Part shown: positions 47,442 to 59,210 of the stretch, one piece after another
Numbering within the stretch: position 1 is the stretch's first letter
How the letters are laid out: every line of letters begins with the position of its first letter
NCBI GenBank assembly: GCA_024803745.1
Contig: JANJXV010000101.1
Span: forward strand, 1,977,001-2,041,000
Direction: 5' to 3'
Source of the DNA: Megascapheus bottae
Lineage: Eukaryota > Chordata > Mammalia > Rodentia > Geomyidae
DNA: 64,000 nt
Notes under the pieces: generated by a model
The model's input: only the letters and a program-made list of their open reading frames with translations
Database searches by the model: none
What the model was told of the DNA's origin: nothing
Position numbers and translations under genes: made by a program

Positions 47442-47766
47442 GGGGCAGTGGCAGTGGCTCAAGTCTATAATTCTAGCTACCTGGGAGCCAGAGATTGGAA
47501 GATCAAGATTCAAGGCTAGTCTAGTTCAAAAAATAAATAAATAAATAGTTTCTGAGATTCCATCTCAACAGTGGTACACCCTGGGGAAGCATAACGAAAA
47601 GGATTGCAGTCCAGGCTGGCCCAGGCATAAAGCAAAATCCTATCTGGAACATAATCAAACCAGCAAGTGGTCGGCAGCGTGATTCAAGAGATAGAGCACC
47701 TGTCTTTGCAAGCTCAGAATCCTGAGTTCAAATCCTAGCATTGCAAACTAAAAAGCAAAAACAAGA
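47442..47766 (+). mobile_element. Three-part SINE (B1-like, B1-like, ID-like)
   Basis: A first B1-like head (ggctcaagtctataattcta), an internal (AAAT)n, a second partial B1-like unit (gattgcagtccaggctggcc), then an ID-like unit (gattcaagagatagagcacc) and A-rich end. Longer than the two-part copies elsewhere in the window. Confidence 0.65.
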
Positions 47767-48407
47767 GCAAAAGCGTGTGTCCATGCCTGGCGTGCCATTC
47801 ACTGGCAGCAGAAACTCAGAAGGAGGCGGGAGTTGTAAGACAGGATAGGAACATTTAGTTTAATTGCCTGGGGAGGGTCAGAAACAACTCTTTGTTCAGC
47901 CCCACCAAGCTAATTAGTTGAAAAAACAACATTCTCAGCCCATAAACAAGAGTCTTTTTTTTTTCTATAAGCAATTAGGAATGACCCTAATCTTATTCAC
48001 TTAAACATACATCCCACAGCAAAGCTGGAAAGACACCAAAGCATTGGAAAGACACCAAAGTTGAGGCTGCACAACTGCCTTTGTGAATCCTCAAAGCTTC
48101 CCAATGAAAGATCAACTGCCCTTCCTTCGAAGATTTTCTTCTTTGCTTTCTCCTGAGCATAAATTTCCAGATGTGCAGCAGGTGACAGCAGGAAGCCAGA
48201 GTTCTAACCCATCATACTAACCCAGCCCTTCCCCTGCCCAACCTCACACCTCACACATTGCTCCCTACTGGACAGTTTGCATTGTCTCTGCCTTCTGCCA
48301 GCCTGGAAATACTGTGAGGCCCAGTGAAGAGCCATCACCTGCCATCTGAGTGCTCTACTGCTTTACACAGGGAAAGGATGAAGCAAACTATTGTTGAATA
48401 AACCAAT
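47767..48407. other. Unique DNA
   Basis: Tandem 'ggaaagacaccaaag' twice at about 48028-48060; nothing else. Confidence 0.5.
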
Positions 48408-48510
48408 GGAGGATGGATGGATGGATGGATGGATATGAAAGGAAGGAAGATAGATGGATGATGGATAGAAGGATAGGGAATGGATAGGATAGATGATGGG
48501 TGGAAAGGTT
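48408..48510. repeat. (GGAT)n tetranucleotide repeat
   Basis: About six perfect units then a degenerate GATGG/GATAG region. Confidence 0.92.
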
Positions 48511-48685
48511 AAAGAGAGGAAGAAAGGAAAAAGGAGGAAAGAGGAGGACGGGAGTTTCTTTAATAGGGAATAAAGAGATCATTTGTTAGTATAAAGATTT
48601 GCAAATGATCACAGCAAATAACACTTCAAATGGGAGAGAGGGGAGAAGAGGAAGGGGGGGGAGAGGGAGAGAGGAGGGGTGAGGC
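48510..48685. repeat. Purine-rich tracts
   Basis: Two GA-rich blocks (48510-48555 and 48631-48685), the second with a G8 run. Confidence 0.85.
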
Positions 48686-49028
48686 TGGTGCTCCAAGGTT
48701 GAGGGGTAACTTAAAAAAAATAATCCAACTAACTGAAAGAATGACTGGTGCAGCCAGGAGCAGAATTCAAATTTTGGAGCTCTATTCTCCCAGCTGGGCA
48801 CTTAAGAGTTTGGCTCGTGTGGTGGTGGCAGTTCACGGAGAGTTCAAATCCCCTCACAGACACGTGTGGGTGAATAAGTGGCATAGTCTTTCTTTCTTCC
48901 AAGTGCTTGATAGAAGCTTCCAGATGTATGGGGGTGTGCATAAGAGAGCCTCGAGTGCTCCACTCTCGATGGAGTCTATAAATATGCATGTTGGGTATCA
49001 TGAATCATTTAGAGCTGGCTTGGTTGCT

Positions 49029-49035
49029 TTTCTTT

Positions 49036-49079
<44 letters not shown>

Positions 49080-49140
49080 TTTTTCTTTCCCTTCCTTCCT
49101 TCCTTCCTTCCTTCCTTCCTTCCTTCCTTCCTTCCTTCCT
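49029..49140. repeat. (TTTC)n(TTCC)n compound microsatellite
   Basis: About 14 TTTC units run into about 13 TTCC units, so the plus strand is purely pyrimidine for about 110 nt. It creates the Phe/Leu/Ser open frame here. Confidence 0.97.
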
Positions 49141-49619
49141 GGCTATCTAACTTTATTCTTGAAACTTCTTGCTAAGTTTGAAAGGACACCAAGGCGGAGA
49201 GAAATGTAGTTACCAGCGAGCTTGAGGCTTAGGGGTGAACACTTGGGCTCTTTCACCACTTTCAGAATTTGTTATCTCCGCTTATTTCGCTTTGGACTTT
49301 GAGTTTACTTCCCCTCGTGGGGGCTCTGTCTCCACGTCAGAACAAAGGGATACTAAGTCCACGCAGTGTGTGGATATAAAACACTAGTACAGCAGACAGA
49401 AGGAGCACGCAGAATGGCTGGCCTCCTTCCTTTCCTCGTATGACTCTAGTCCACAGCCAAATCTAACTACATCATACGACAGCCAGGCCTCAAAGGTTAG
49501 CAATTACCAGTCAATAAATGTTGCTCAAATAGAAAGTAATGGAGGAAGCTGCTTCTGACAGGGTCTCAGCCAAGCTATGCTACAGTAAGAAAACACTAAG
49601 TCTGTTGTTTTCTTATCCT

Positions 49620-49722
49620 ATGCTCTCCCTTCTTCCTCCCTTTTTCTCTCTCTCTCCTTCCCTCCTTTCTTCCCTCCCCCCTCCCTCCCTCCTCCTCCTC
49701 TCCTTTTCCCTCTCCCTCTCTT
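49620..49722. repeat. Polypyrimidine tract
   Basis: Nearly pure C/T with (TC)n and CCCT blocks. Confidence 0.9.
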
Positions 49723-49928
49723 CTGGTGTAAGACTTGAACCCAGAACTTCACATATGCTAGCCAAACATGGGACTACTTGTGTCACACCCCATCCCTAGA
49801 TACTGATTGTTTTATTTTTGTGTTTTTGGAGACAGAGTCCCTCTACTACCTTTATCTGAGTTGGCCTTGGTCTTGTGATTCTCTCAAGTAGCTGGAATGA
49901 CAGATTTGTGGTACTATACCTGGCTATC
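49723..49928 (-). mobile_element. ID-like plus B1-like SINE remnants
   Basis: ID-like unit reversed (49723-49800: gtaagacttgaacccagaac) and B1-like unit reversed (49815-49928: ggagacagagtccctctact ... tggctat). Confidence 0.6.
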
Positions 49929-51425
49929 ATAAGTAACCTCTTCCATCCTCATACTTTGTGTTTGCCTGGATAGCTTTGTCACCCCCCTCCAGTCCACCCC
50001 CAGGGTGTTGTTCTAGAAACTGCCATCATAGAAAAAAAAACATTAACCTACCATCGATGGTCCACAGGTAAACACCTGACCCAATCAGAGTCCTCCTCTG
50101 AGATCGGGATACTGGGAACTTGTATTGATTGTATTGGTTTGCCAGATCAGCTTGAGACCTGCTGATATCTGTGTCTACTTTCACATGGACACATAGATAT
50201 CATATGATATTCTCCCACAGAGGAGTGGAGAATGCCAGTCTCAGTGAAGAGATTGGGTAGGAAAAGGCGATTCAAAGATAAGACGAATTGATAGAAGAGG
50301 TGGGTGTGGAAATGTGGAAAAGTCCCAGTTTCCACTCAGACACATGACCTGCTCACGTGCCTTCCACGAATCACCCCAGTATTCTGATTTCCTGAAACTC
50401 ACCATGTTTCTGTCACAACCAAGAGTCAAGGTCTGCCAACTTTAACGTTTTGGTTAAGTTCAAAATAATTTCAAATTACTCTTTTATTTCAGATCATTTC
50501 CATGTGAATTCTTGCCCACTAAGAAAACAGGAAGAATGGTTTTCTAGAACCATCCACTCACCCCCACCCACCTACCTACAGAGTATACCTCACTCAGACC
50601 AGTGCCCCAGCTAAGGACTGGAAGCTACTCTGTCTACATTCTAACAGCTGGCTCCTAGTGCCTCTCCTGAAGGAATGGCTTCTACCTGTCACTGCATGTG
50701 GGCTGGTTCAGTTTGGAATTGGAGTGGGGGAGAGTGAGGGATAGTTTAGAACCAGAGCGGAAGATCTCCTTTCAAGCAACTGACCTCACTCAATGAGAAC
50801 AAGGAGAGCCAGCAAGGTCAGTATGTGAACTTGGCCTATATCCAAGGAACATATACAGTCTCCACTCAAACCTTTCTGTCTGGAATATAATAGGCCCTGA
50901 GAGACAGCCTATGAGCCAGTGAACTTGACCCCAACAGCCATCCTTCACTTTTCTCACCTCCAACACCCTCCCCCGCAAACTTCTTCCCTCTCCATTAAGT
51001 GTCCCTGGCCCTAAAGCTGTCACACCTTCCCAGGAAAGGAATCATTTCTAGTTTCATGTTGCATAATATGAAGCAAGGATTTGAGGACAATGGTTTCAAA
51101 TCTAATTATGGTACTACATGGACCTCCTGTCTGACCTCGGCTTTCAAGATCAATACAGATGTTTTGTCTGTTTCCATCATCTGGGTAGTTTTCAAACCAA
51201 AGTTAAGTTTACTCCCAGGTTCAGTGCTGAGTCTTTCTAGAAGAGAGCCCTTCCATATAGAAAGGGCACACTACCATCTAATGGGGCATCTTGGCCTTCA
51301 AAACTTTCTGGTAGGATCCATGTTCCCAGCCACCCCCTCTCCCCCCCCCCACAGATGGGCACTAAAAATATTTGTAGGGTGAATTAAAGGGAACGAAGGT
51401 AGTTAGAAATTTTGTTAGTGTAAAC
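49929..51425. other. Unique DNA
   Basis: Open frames of 60-127 codons without motif or splice support; no repeats recognised. Confidence 0.4.
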
Positions 51426-51426
51426 T

Positions 51427-51650
51427 GGGTACCAGTGGCTCATGCCTGTAACACTGGCAACTCAGGAGGCTGAGATCTGAGGATCTGAGGTTCAAAGTCA
51501 GCCCAGGCAGGAAAATTTATGAAACTCTCATGTCTAATTAACACTGTGGCTTAACCAGAGAGTTCTAAGCATCAATCAACCAATCATTCAGTCAGTCAAT
51601 CTAAGGGTCAGCACCCAGGTTCTGAGTTCAACACTCAGTTCTGGCATGTG
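51427..51650 (+). mobile_element. B1-ID fusion SINE, altered tail
   Basis: Clear head (ggctcatgcctgtaacactg) and linker; the ID-like tail is interrupted by a 'caatca/cagtcagtcaat' simple sequence at about 51570-51602. Confidence 0.75.
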
Positions 51651-51661
51651 TGTGAGCATAC

Positions 51662-51717
51662 TTTTGTGTGTGCGCGCGTGTGTTTATGCATGTGTACACA
51701 CACACGCACACACACAT
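51662..51717. repeat. Alternating purine-pyrimidine tract
   Basis: (TG)n with CGCGCG, then (CA)n: alternating dinucleotides with self-complementary arms around 'tttatgcatgtgta'. Confidence 0.92.
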
Positions 51718-51744
51718 AATCTTAACAGAGCATACATTTTTTTA

Positions 51745-51835
51745 AAACCAGGTTCAGAAAAGTTGGATGTCTTGCTCAACATCACACAGCTCATGTGGCA
51801 AGATTGGAACTCTAGGTAATCAGTGGTTGATCACC
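51745..51835 (+). mobile_element. MIR-like fragment
   Basis: 'gttggatgtcttgctcaaca', 'tcacacagctcatgtggcaa', 'gattggaactctaggtaatc' follow the MIR right half. Confidence 0.5.
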
Positions 51836-52004
51836 TATTACTGGTGTCCTGCTTGACATGGAGGCTAATAATGCTAACATTCATTAACTCTACCAAGAAT
51901 CTCATAATTTAAAAGAAGACCAAGGGATGAGTACATTTGTATAATGGTTACTACTGATTGCCATTATTGACTGAGTTTCGTGCCTGTAACCCCATCCTCC
52001 CATG

Positions 52005-52175
52005 CATATACATTCTCATGTAATCCGTCTTAGAATGGTATGAGAGGACAGATGATACTTTACAAGTAGGGAAACTGAGGCACAGAAAGTTCAGTTGTTT
52101 CGCCTGGGTCACCACACAAGTCCACAGCCACTCAGTAGCTGGACCAAGGTAGACCCCAGAGACCTGTGCTCTTTG
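52005..52175 (+). mobile_element. MIR SINE
   Basis: 'caagtagggaaactgaggca', 'cagaaagttcagttg', 'gccactcagtagctggacca': the conserved MIR core and right part. Best MIR in the window. Confidence 0.7.
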
Positions 52176-52236
52176 CCTTGAGCATTGACATCCCCAGGCA
52201 TAAGATGGGAAGCACGATCTTCAAGAACCATTTTTT

Positions 52237-52419
52237 GCCAGTCCTGGGCCTTGAACTCAGGGCCTGAGCACTGTCCTTGGGCTTTCTCAAGGCTAGAGCT
52301 CTACCACTTGAGCTACAGCACCATTTCTGGCTTTTTTCTATGTATGTGGTACAGAGGAATTGAACCCAGGTCCTTGTGCATGCTAGGCAAGCACTCTACC
52401 ACTAGAGCACTCCTGGCCC
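52237..52419 (-). mobile_element. ID-like dimer SINE with target duplication
   Basis: Full-length reversed copy (gccagtcctgggccttgaac ... ctctaccactagagcactcc). It is flanked by a perfect 14-nt direct repeat, aagaaccatttttt, at 52223-52236 and 52420-52433, proving retrotransposition and a fairly recent age. Confidence 0.93.
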
Positions 52420-52920
52420 AAGAACCATTTTTTTAAGGCAGGCTGTACATCCAGTGTCCTGCATGGACTGCCAGGAGATGCAGCAAACCCAATGGACTTG
52501 ATGAGACTCAACCTCAAACCTACCAAGTGCCCATGCCATGTGGTGGACACACAGAGGGCAGGTCAAAGAGGGAAACAAAGAGACCTATGCCAGCGTGAAC
52601 TGGGTGGAAGCCACAGGAAGACCACAACGGCACAATGCACAGAAGTAACTCCCATTACTCTGCTGAGACTCTGGGCATTCATCACAGCAGAGCAAGAAAT
52701 GGGGTGCCCAGGACCTAGAAAAGACCCAGGACCCTAGCAGCAGACAGCGTTGGAGCCTTTCACCTGGAAGGTCTTTGGAGCCATTTGGATTCCTTTTCCA
52801 ATGATCTTCCTGGTGTGATAATACACATTCTCATTCACACATTGCCTTGTGGATCCTTCTTGATGTTCTTCCCTTACGTGGAATGCCAGAAAACATACTG
52901 ACCACCACAGGACAGGGTGG

Positions 52921-53092
52921 CCCAATGGCATTGTCTAGCATACACAATGCCCTGGGTTCAATTCCTTAGTACACAGAAAAAGCCAGAAGTGGTGTTATGG
53001 CTCAAGTGGTAGAGAGCTAGCTTTGAGAAAGCTCAAGGACAGTGCCCAGGCTCTGAGTTTAAGCGCCAGGACTGGCAAAAAAAAAGGAAAAA
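52921..53092 (+). mobile_element. ID-like dimer SINE
   Basis: Forward copy: 'tgccctgggttcaattcctt', 'gtggtgttatggctcaagtg', 'gtagagagctagctttgag', ending in A9. Confidence 0.85.
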
Positions 53093-53359
53093 ACAACTGA
53101 CCACATAGAAGGTACTTAACAAGTGTCTACTGGTTGGCCAAAGGACTGCCCACCCAGGCCTACCTGGCACTGGTCATTTTAGAGCTGTCTAAGGAATCGA
53201 TTTTATTTCAAACAGGTTGTAAGATACTATTTTCTTTTCTTTTCCTTTTTACTCTTCCTTGACAATGAAGTGCCTTTGAAAGTTCCTAAGTGATAGATAT
53301 TATCCTACAATCAAATGTTACCCTGCTGTTTGATATCTATTCAAATCCAGTCTGGGCTA

Positions 53360-53560
53360 ACTCTCATGTGCCAGATGCTTGGGTTGAACTAAGTTTGCTG
53401 AATCTTCAAAACAACCCTGAAAAGGGGGGGGGAAGAGAAGTGGCAGGGGAGGGGGAGGAAGGGGGAAATTCTATCGTCTGTTTTCCTAGATAAGGGAACT
53501 GAGGCACGTGCGTGAGTTTATTTGTTCACAACATGGTGGACCTGAACTTGAGCACATAAG
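53360..53560 (+). mobile_element. MIR-like fragment with purine-rich insert
   Basis: 'gtgccagatgcttgg' and later 'ataagggaactgaggcac' are MIR-type; between them a G/A-rich stretch (53420-53467). Confidence 0.5.
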
Positions 53561-54049
53561 TGAGTTCACCAGCTCATAAATGGCTGGGTAAAGGTTTCAC
53601 CTCTGTTCTCTTTGCCCCAGAGCCCTGGCTCTGTCACCTCCATAGAAGCTCCTGGAAATGTCTTGGTGATAAACATCCAGATGACCATGGCTGTGATAAC
53701 TTTGTACTGGCCAACACCTATCACCTTGCTCTATCCTATGTAGGTGTCCACCTCATCACTTAAAAGAACAACTTCATTTGCTCAGCAGAGCCTCTGTGAA
53801 GCAAAGTTCTTTTTTTTTTATCCTGAGGAAGAAGCCGAGACTAACAAGGTGGAGACCTGATCTCCACAGGGATGGGAGTTCAAGTCACAACCAGTGGCCT
53901 CTAGATCAGATGCCATCTACCTGGTTGGGAGTGGAGGCTCCAATCTCAGCGCACCACTCCCAGCTCAACCCATCCCATCCCTCCTCCACCCAGAAAGAAC
54001 AAAAGGAAACCTTCCCTGGAAGCACCAAGCAAAGATGTCAGCATCCTGT

Positions 54050-54063
54050 GTCGCCATAGCAAC
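54050..54063 (+). promoter_or_regulatory. X-box (RFX-type) motif
   Basis: gtcgccatagcaac fits the RFX consensus GTNRCC-NN-RGYAAC at every position. RFX sites of this kind drive ciliary and MHC class II genes. It sits 256 nt upstream of the candidate exon at 54319. One perfect site in 64 kb is plausible by chance. Confidence 0.35.
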
Positions 54064-54318
54064 CAGCCCTCCTCCATCTCCTCAGGAGGAGGGGGGGGGA
54101 AGCAAAAGTCAAACTGAGCCTCCTGTGGAACATTCTGTGGGTAAACACCAGGACCAGTGTGTTTGGGCCTCTGTTTTCTCACGTCAATAGGGGGAATCAT
54201 TCTTGGAACAGGGGCTGGGAAGCTGACCAGGTTCCTAAGTAGATAAGGTTAATGGTGCTCTTCCAGAGATGGCGGGGTCACTTTGAAAATTAATCCTGTT
54301 TTATTTTCTTTCCTCTAG

Positions 54319-54390
54319 AATGTGGGCTTATACATGAGCAGATTCAAAATCAGAGAAGAGAAGCCAACAGCAGTTCCTGGCAAGGGATCT
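54319..54390 (+). CDS. Candidate coding exon (unassigned)
   Basis: A strong acceptor (gttttattttctttcctctag) and donor (GGATCT then gtaagcatt) bound 72 nt. Two frames are open: one gives NVGLYMSRFKIREEKPTAVP, phase 0-0; the other CGLIHEQIQNQRREANSSSW. No family recognised and no partner exon found nearby; phase with exons A-D cannot be established. Confidence 0.3.
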
Positions 54391-55537
54391 GTAAGCATTA
54401 CCACATCCCCTTTTAGGCTGACATCATCTTATTGCCCATCTCTTGGCAAGGTCTTGTCAACTTGAAGATTGGCAGATAGGAGAAAGAACACAGCAAGAAA
54501 CCAAGGGATGTGAAAGCTTGGTGCCACTGTGTTCACAATGTCTAACCTGAGTCCTGGTGGAGGCCTTGCTCATTCCTAGTCTAGTTACAGACTGCAGCTA
54601 TGAGCAATGATTTGGTTTGGGGCTCAGGGGTTGTTGGGGGGAGTGCTTTTGTTGCCAATATTTGATCTTGGTAGGAGAGGACGTGGAAGCTGAGGTTAGA
54701 AAGACAAGAAGCAGTAAGCTATAGGACCATGTAGAAAGAACATCTCAGACCAAAGTCATAAGCAGGTTCCAGGGTAATAACTACTCTCTCTGGATGGAAG
54801 TGGGTAGTGGGCTCTATAAGAGAAGTGTGGGGGTGGGGGGTATGGATAGGACATGGAAACTGTGGTGGAGGGGGGAGTGAACTAGGAATGTGATGGAAGT
54901 TTTATGCTAAATATTGTGTGAAGTCATTGGCAAATTCTAAGGCAAAGCAAAGGGAAGGGGCTATGTTATTCTCAGAGCCTGGCCTATATAACCAGTACTC
55001 AAACATGGGATGAATGAGCTGAGATAATGCACAGAAGTGTTTTTCAAGCAGTGAAGTATTGCAGAAAATTTTGAGATCACAAAACTATTGCAGACTTCTA
55101 GGTAGCAAGGAGGGAAAGCGAGAAGCATCTGATTCGTAGAACACCCCATCCCTGTGAAAATCACTCCGAGCCACATCAAGATGCAAAGCTGGCAAGAGCC
55201 CCACCCACACAGACTTCTGAAGAAATCACCAGCAAGGAATTCTTTCTTGTCCACCAGAGACAGAACAGGAAGGTGAAGAAGGGCAGGGCAGGGGGGTGGA
55301 GAGGGAAAGCCCTGAGAGCTGAGATCTGTGTGGCTCTGGTGTGGAGGAAGTAGGTTCTAATGAAGTACTGACTTCCCCACTGACCTCTTCTCCACAATGC
55401 AGCTGCTTTATTAGAGCCACTTGGTGGCTGGGATAGCCAGAGTTGTGACTGAAGAAGGAATGAACAGTGGGACCTTGTTGCAAAGAAGATGTGAGCTGGA
55501 AAGTGGGGGGAAGGGTAGTTCAGGATACAGGGTGTGC
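54391..55537. other. Unique DNA
   Basis: Minus-strand frames at 55.0-55.6 kb are partly the (CA)n repeat and lack splice support. Confidence 0.45.
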
Positions 55538-55576
55538 CACACACACACACACACGCACGCACACACACACACACAG
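55538..55576. repeat. (CA)n microsatellite
   Basis: About 18 CA units with two G interruptions. Confidence 0.95.
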
Positions 55577-56094
55577 AGCAGCAGTTTGGAGCAGTAGAAA
55601 TTTTGTCCTTTGGCTCATGTTGAATGTGCTGTTTGGAAATGCCATGCTAAGGAATCCATGGTTGTAACAAATTCATGGATACATTTTCACTTTCATGTCA
55701 GGGAGACAAAGAGCTGGACTCTGCCCACGCTTAGCTATAGCCGGCAGGTTTCAGCACTCTGGACAGCAGCCAGGCGGGTTCATCAGCCCTCCCTTAGGTG
55801 GTGATGAAGATTCACCAAGACTCCCAGGCTCAATGGGGAAAGCCAGGAAAACCCACCCATAGTGTCAATTGGCAAACATCAAGCCTTGCCTGACCCTGTT
55901 TCCATTTCCAAGAGAATTAAAGAGGAATTAAAATCCAACAATCTGGGATATAGGAAAATAATTTCTTACCGTACTTGCACTAAAATTACATGGAAAGTGC
56001 ACATATTTTCAAAAGATTTATGATGAGAAAGAGGAGGAAAAACTCTAAAAAGCAGTTGGTAGGCTGTCAATAAAACTCAAAGAAACATGAACTT
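55577..56094. other. Unique DNA
   Basis: Nothing recognised. Confidence 0.5.
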
Positions 56095-56285
56095 GTTGAG
56101 AAGTGGTTAAATAAATGGAACTACCTTCATATGGTAGAATACTATGCAGTCATTAAAACTGTTTCCAAAAACTCAACAATGACCTGGAGAAACACTTCAA
56201 GTACCAATTTTGAAAATGAGGGCTTTTTAAAAACAATATATAATGCAGAATCTCAATCTATGCATGAATGTTCACAATAGCTTAA
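56095..56285 (+). mobile_element. Old L1-type ORF2 3' fragment
   Basis: 'ggttaaataaatggaactac', 'gaatactatgcagtcattaa' and 'tgaatgttcacaatagc' are the conserved 3' ORF2 landmarks of ancient L1, out of usual spacing. Confidence 0.5.
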
Positions 56286-56395
56286 TTCCTTCCTTTCTTC
56301 TCTCTTTCCTTCCCTTTCCTCTTCTCCCCTTTCTCCACCATCCCTCTTTACCTCCCTTCTCCCCTCTCTCCTCCTCCCTTCAGCCCCTCCCATTT
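56286..56395. repeat. Polypyrimidine tract
   Basis: C/T-rich with TTCC/CTCC units. Confidence 0.9.
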
Positions 56396-56560
56396 TCTCT
56401 AGGGTTTGAACTCAGGGCCTTTCAATATGCTATGCAAATGGCATACTACTTGAACCATGCCCTTTTTTTGTTGTTGTTTTTAAGATAAGGGCTCACTTTT
56501 TTTGCCATCTTTCTATCTATACTTCCCAGGTTGACAAATGTGTACCACCATTACTATCTT
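56396..56560 (-). mobile_element. ID-like and B1-like SINE remnants
   Basis: Reversed ID-like unit (gggtttgaactcagggcctt ... cttgaaccatgccc) followed by an eroded reversed B1-like unit (cttcccaggttgacaaatg). Confidence 0.55.
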
Positions 56561-57135
56561 TGTCAAGACGATGTCTTAAACTTCCTGCAGGGCCAGCATT
56601 GAACTATATATAATCTTCCCAACCGATGCCTATTGAGTAGCTAGATAGTGGGCAGCAGACCCTACACTAGACTATCAGCTTTGTACATGCTGTATGATTC
56701 TGTTTATATACCTTTTTGAAAATTATAGTTACATATGCACTTATGGGGTACAAAATGGTATGAGCGTTGGATGACTAAGTCAAGCTAATTAATAGAGGAG
56801 TTGTCTCAAAAGTGTTCAGGGAGTTTTTGTGAGAGCATTTGCAAATGTACTCTCAGTGATCTGGAAATGTACCTATGCTCAAGTATTAGCTATTTCACCA
56901 GGTTCTGTAACAGATCTCCAAAATGAATAATAAATAATTCATGCTTACTCCTTCTGTCTAACCAAGGCTTTATGCCTTATGATTGGCCAATGGCAAGACT
57001 AAAGAGAAGCAAATTGGAGTGTTCCAGAGCCTGCAGATGGAGTAGAGGTTGTGAGGACTGGGGCAACACCAGGGTGTTGATTTCTGTATTTGGGTTTTGT
57101 CTGGCCCATGCCTGTATTTGTCAGATAAAACTACA

Positions 57136-57138
<3 letters not shown>

Positions 57139-57206
<68 letters not shown>

Positions 57207-57248
57207 TCTCTCCCTCTCTCTGTCTCTCTCTTTCTCCCACCCCCTGTT

Positions 57249-57341
<93 letters not shown>
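57139..57341. repeat. (CT)n-(CT)n-(CA)n compound microsatellite
   Basis: Two long CT blocks (57140-57202, 57252-57308) separated by imperfect C/T sequence, then (CA)n to 57340. All open frames here (Ser-Leu, Arg-Glu, His-Thr repeats on both strands) are artefacts. Confidence 0.98.
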
Positions 57342-57342
<1 letters not shown>

Positions 57343-58969
57343 CCATGCACCAAGGAGCTCATGCTAAATGATGGTCAATGCTCAATCAATCAAATCTGTG
57401 ACCAGGGAAACCTTATTTTACACAACCAATGTAAATTTCTTGGTGTTGAGGTTGTGTCAAGGTTATATTCAATGGCACAGTGAAAAAACTGAGCCAAGGG
57501 CACGAGAGACGTCTTTTTTTTTCTTTTTTTCAAACTTCTTACAAGCCTATAATTGTTTCAAAGTTAAAAGTTAAGGGTAGCAGTACATGCTAAAGACACC
57601 TCAGTTTTGCTTTAAAAGATTAAAGAAAAAGAAATGCAAATTTTAGCTGAAAGGAAACATTTCATTATATTAACTGTGATGGGGATTTTTTTTGAGAGTT
57701 AATGGAATAATGGTCATTTACATATTCTTTCTTACCCATATTTTCTTTTCTAATTTTCTAGGGTAAATATATATCACTGTGGGAATCCCAGAGGGATTGA
57801 GGAATATTTGATGGAGGAAAATAAATACATGCCAGGCAATAAAAACATATAACTATTATTTGTTTAAAAAGAGACTGACTAAAAATGTATAAAAGGCAGA
57901 GAAGAAAAAACACTGGAAATACAAAAATTTAAGAGCAAAATGGAATTATCCGTTAAACACAATGGGAAACCATGGGGTCTAAAACCAATGCTGTGCAGGA
58001 CCAATGCAAAAACCTTGCTCAGAAGACAGTCAAAGAACAATGACACAAAATCATCATCAATAAAACAGAAGATGTGGGGAACCAAATTTAGAGATTCAGC
58101 ATGCCGCCAACTGGTGTTTCTAAAAAGCAACCCTTTAAAAAAAATAGGACAAAATCAGAGAGATAAAATGGAAAAATACCTTCCACATTTCTGGATGACC
58201 CAAATTCATCATTTGAATAGAGACCATGAATGCCACTCGTTAGAAATAATCCCATAACTGTTCTAGAATTTCAAGGGCAAATTCAAAAGTTTGTTCCACA
58301 TAGCTGGGTGTAGCAAGCTACAACAAGACAGCACACAACAAGATGGCTTACCTAGAAAGACTAAAATGCCACACTGGGCTCACACTTTTCTCCTACAGCA
58401 TTAAGTTTGAGGAGGGAGGGTTTATTTTTCTTCTCACCCACTGCATTTCTAAGTGGCTCATGACAACCACCTCGACCCAGCCACCTCGATAACCAGCAGT
58501 AAAATTTATTAAATAAAACCACTGCTCATTACTGATTAAATCAGCACAAAACCCACTTGCCTCAGTATAACTTTATAATATCTCCAAACAGTGGCTATCA
58601 GCATAGGAATAGATGGTCTTAGCCCCTGTTATCATGCACAGTATGGCTATTTTGCTCAACTTGAAGGGTTCTGCTAAATAAGGGACTAAGAAGAAAATGA
58701 CCCTTGCTTCTCTGAGATGTAACTGCCTCCTTAGAGAGCAAAGGAAGATTGGAAATCCTAAGTATATTCCAAAAGTGAGAAGTTACAAAACCACTGGGGC
58801 GACATGTGTCTATGCATTTGAAAGGGAACGATTAGGACACCTAAAGAAAAAAATTCTTTCACGGGAGCAGTAACAACATTGAAACAAAAACATCCACAAG
58901 TGAATGGGCAACACACACACAGGGTTCACACTTGCTATGTGAACGCATTGCACTTGAGTCAGGCCACCA
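57342..58969. other. Unique AT-rich DNA
   Basis: A 105-codon frame at 57940-58257 (Lys/Asn/Thr-rich, on A-rich DNA) has no recognised domain or splice context. Confidence 0.4.
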
Positions 58970-59210
58970 GCCCTTTTTGCATGGGTTATCTTTGAAGATA
59001 AAGGCCTGCTTTCTGCCTTGTAGCAGCCTGGACTGTGATCTTTCTATCTGTGCTTCCCCTGTGGCCAGGATAATTGGCATGTACCATTGAATTCAGCCAC
59101 TTGAGATAAAGGCTCAGACTCTCCCCTCCTCCTCCCCAGGGCTGGCCTCAAACCACAATCCTCCTATTTCTCACTCCTAAGTAGCAAAGATCATACCCTG
59201 CCTGGCTGAA
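58970..59210 (-). mobile_element. Two diverged B1-like units, reversed
   Basis: 'tgtgatctttctatctgtgc..cccctgtggcc' and 'cagggctggcctcaaaccac ... tacc ctgcctggct' read as reversed 7SL/B1-like sequence, in tandem. Confidence 0.5.

Noticed and set aside
48630..49209. 181-codon and overlapping open frames
   Set aside because: Their right half is the translated (TTTC)n(TTCC)n repeat and their left half purine-rich DNA.
56970..57483. Open frames of 128-131 codons on both strands
   Set aside because: Translation of the CT/CA microsatellite (Ser-Leu, Arg-Glu, His-Thr repeats).
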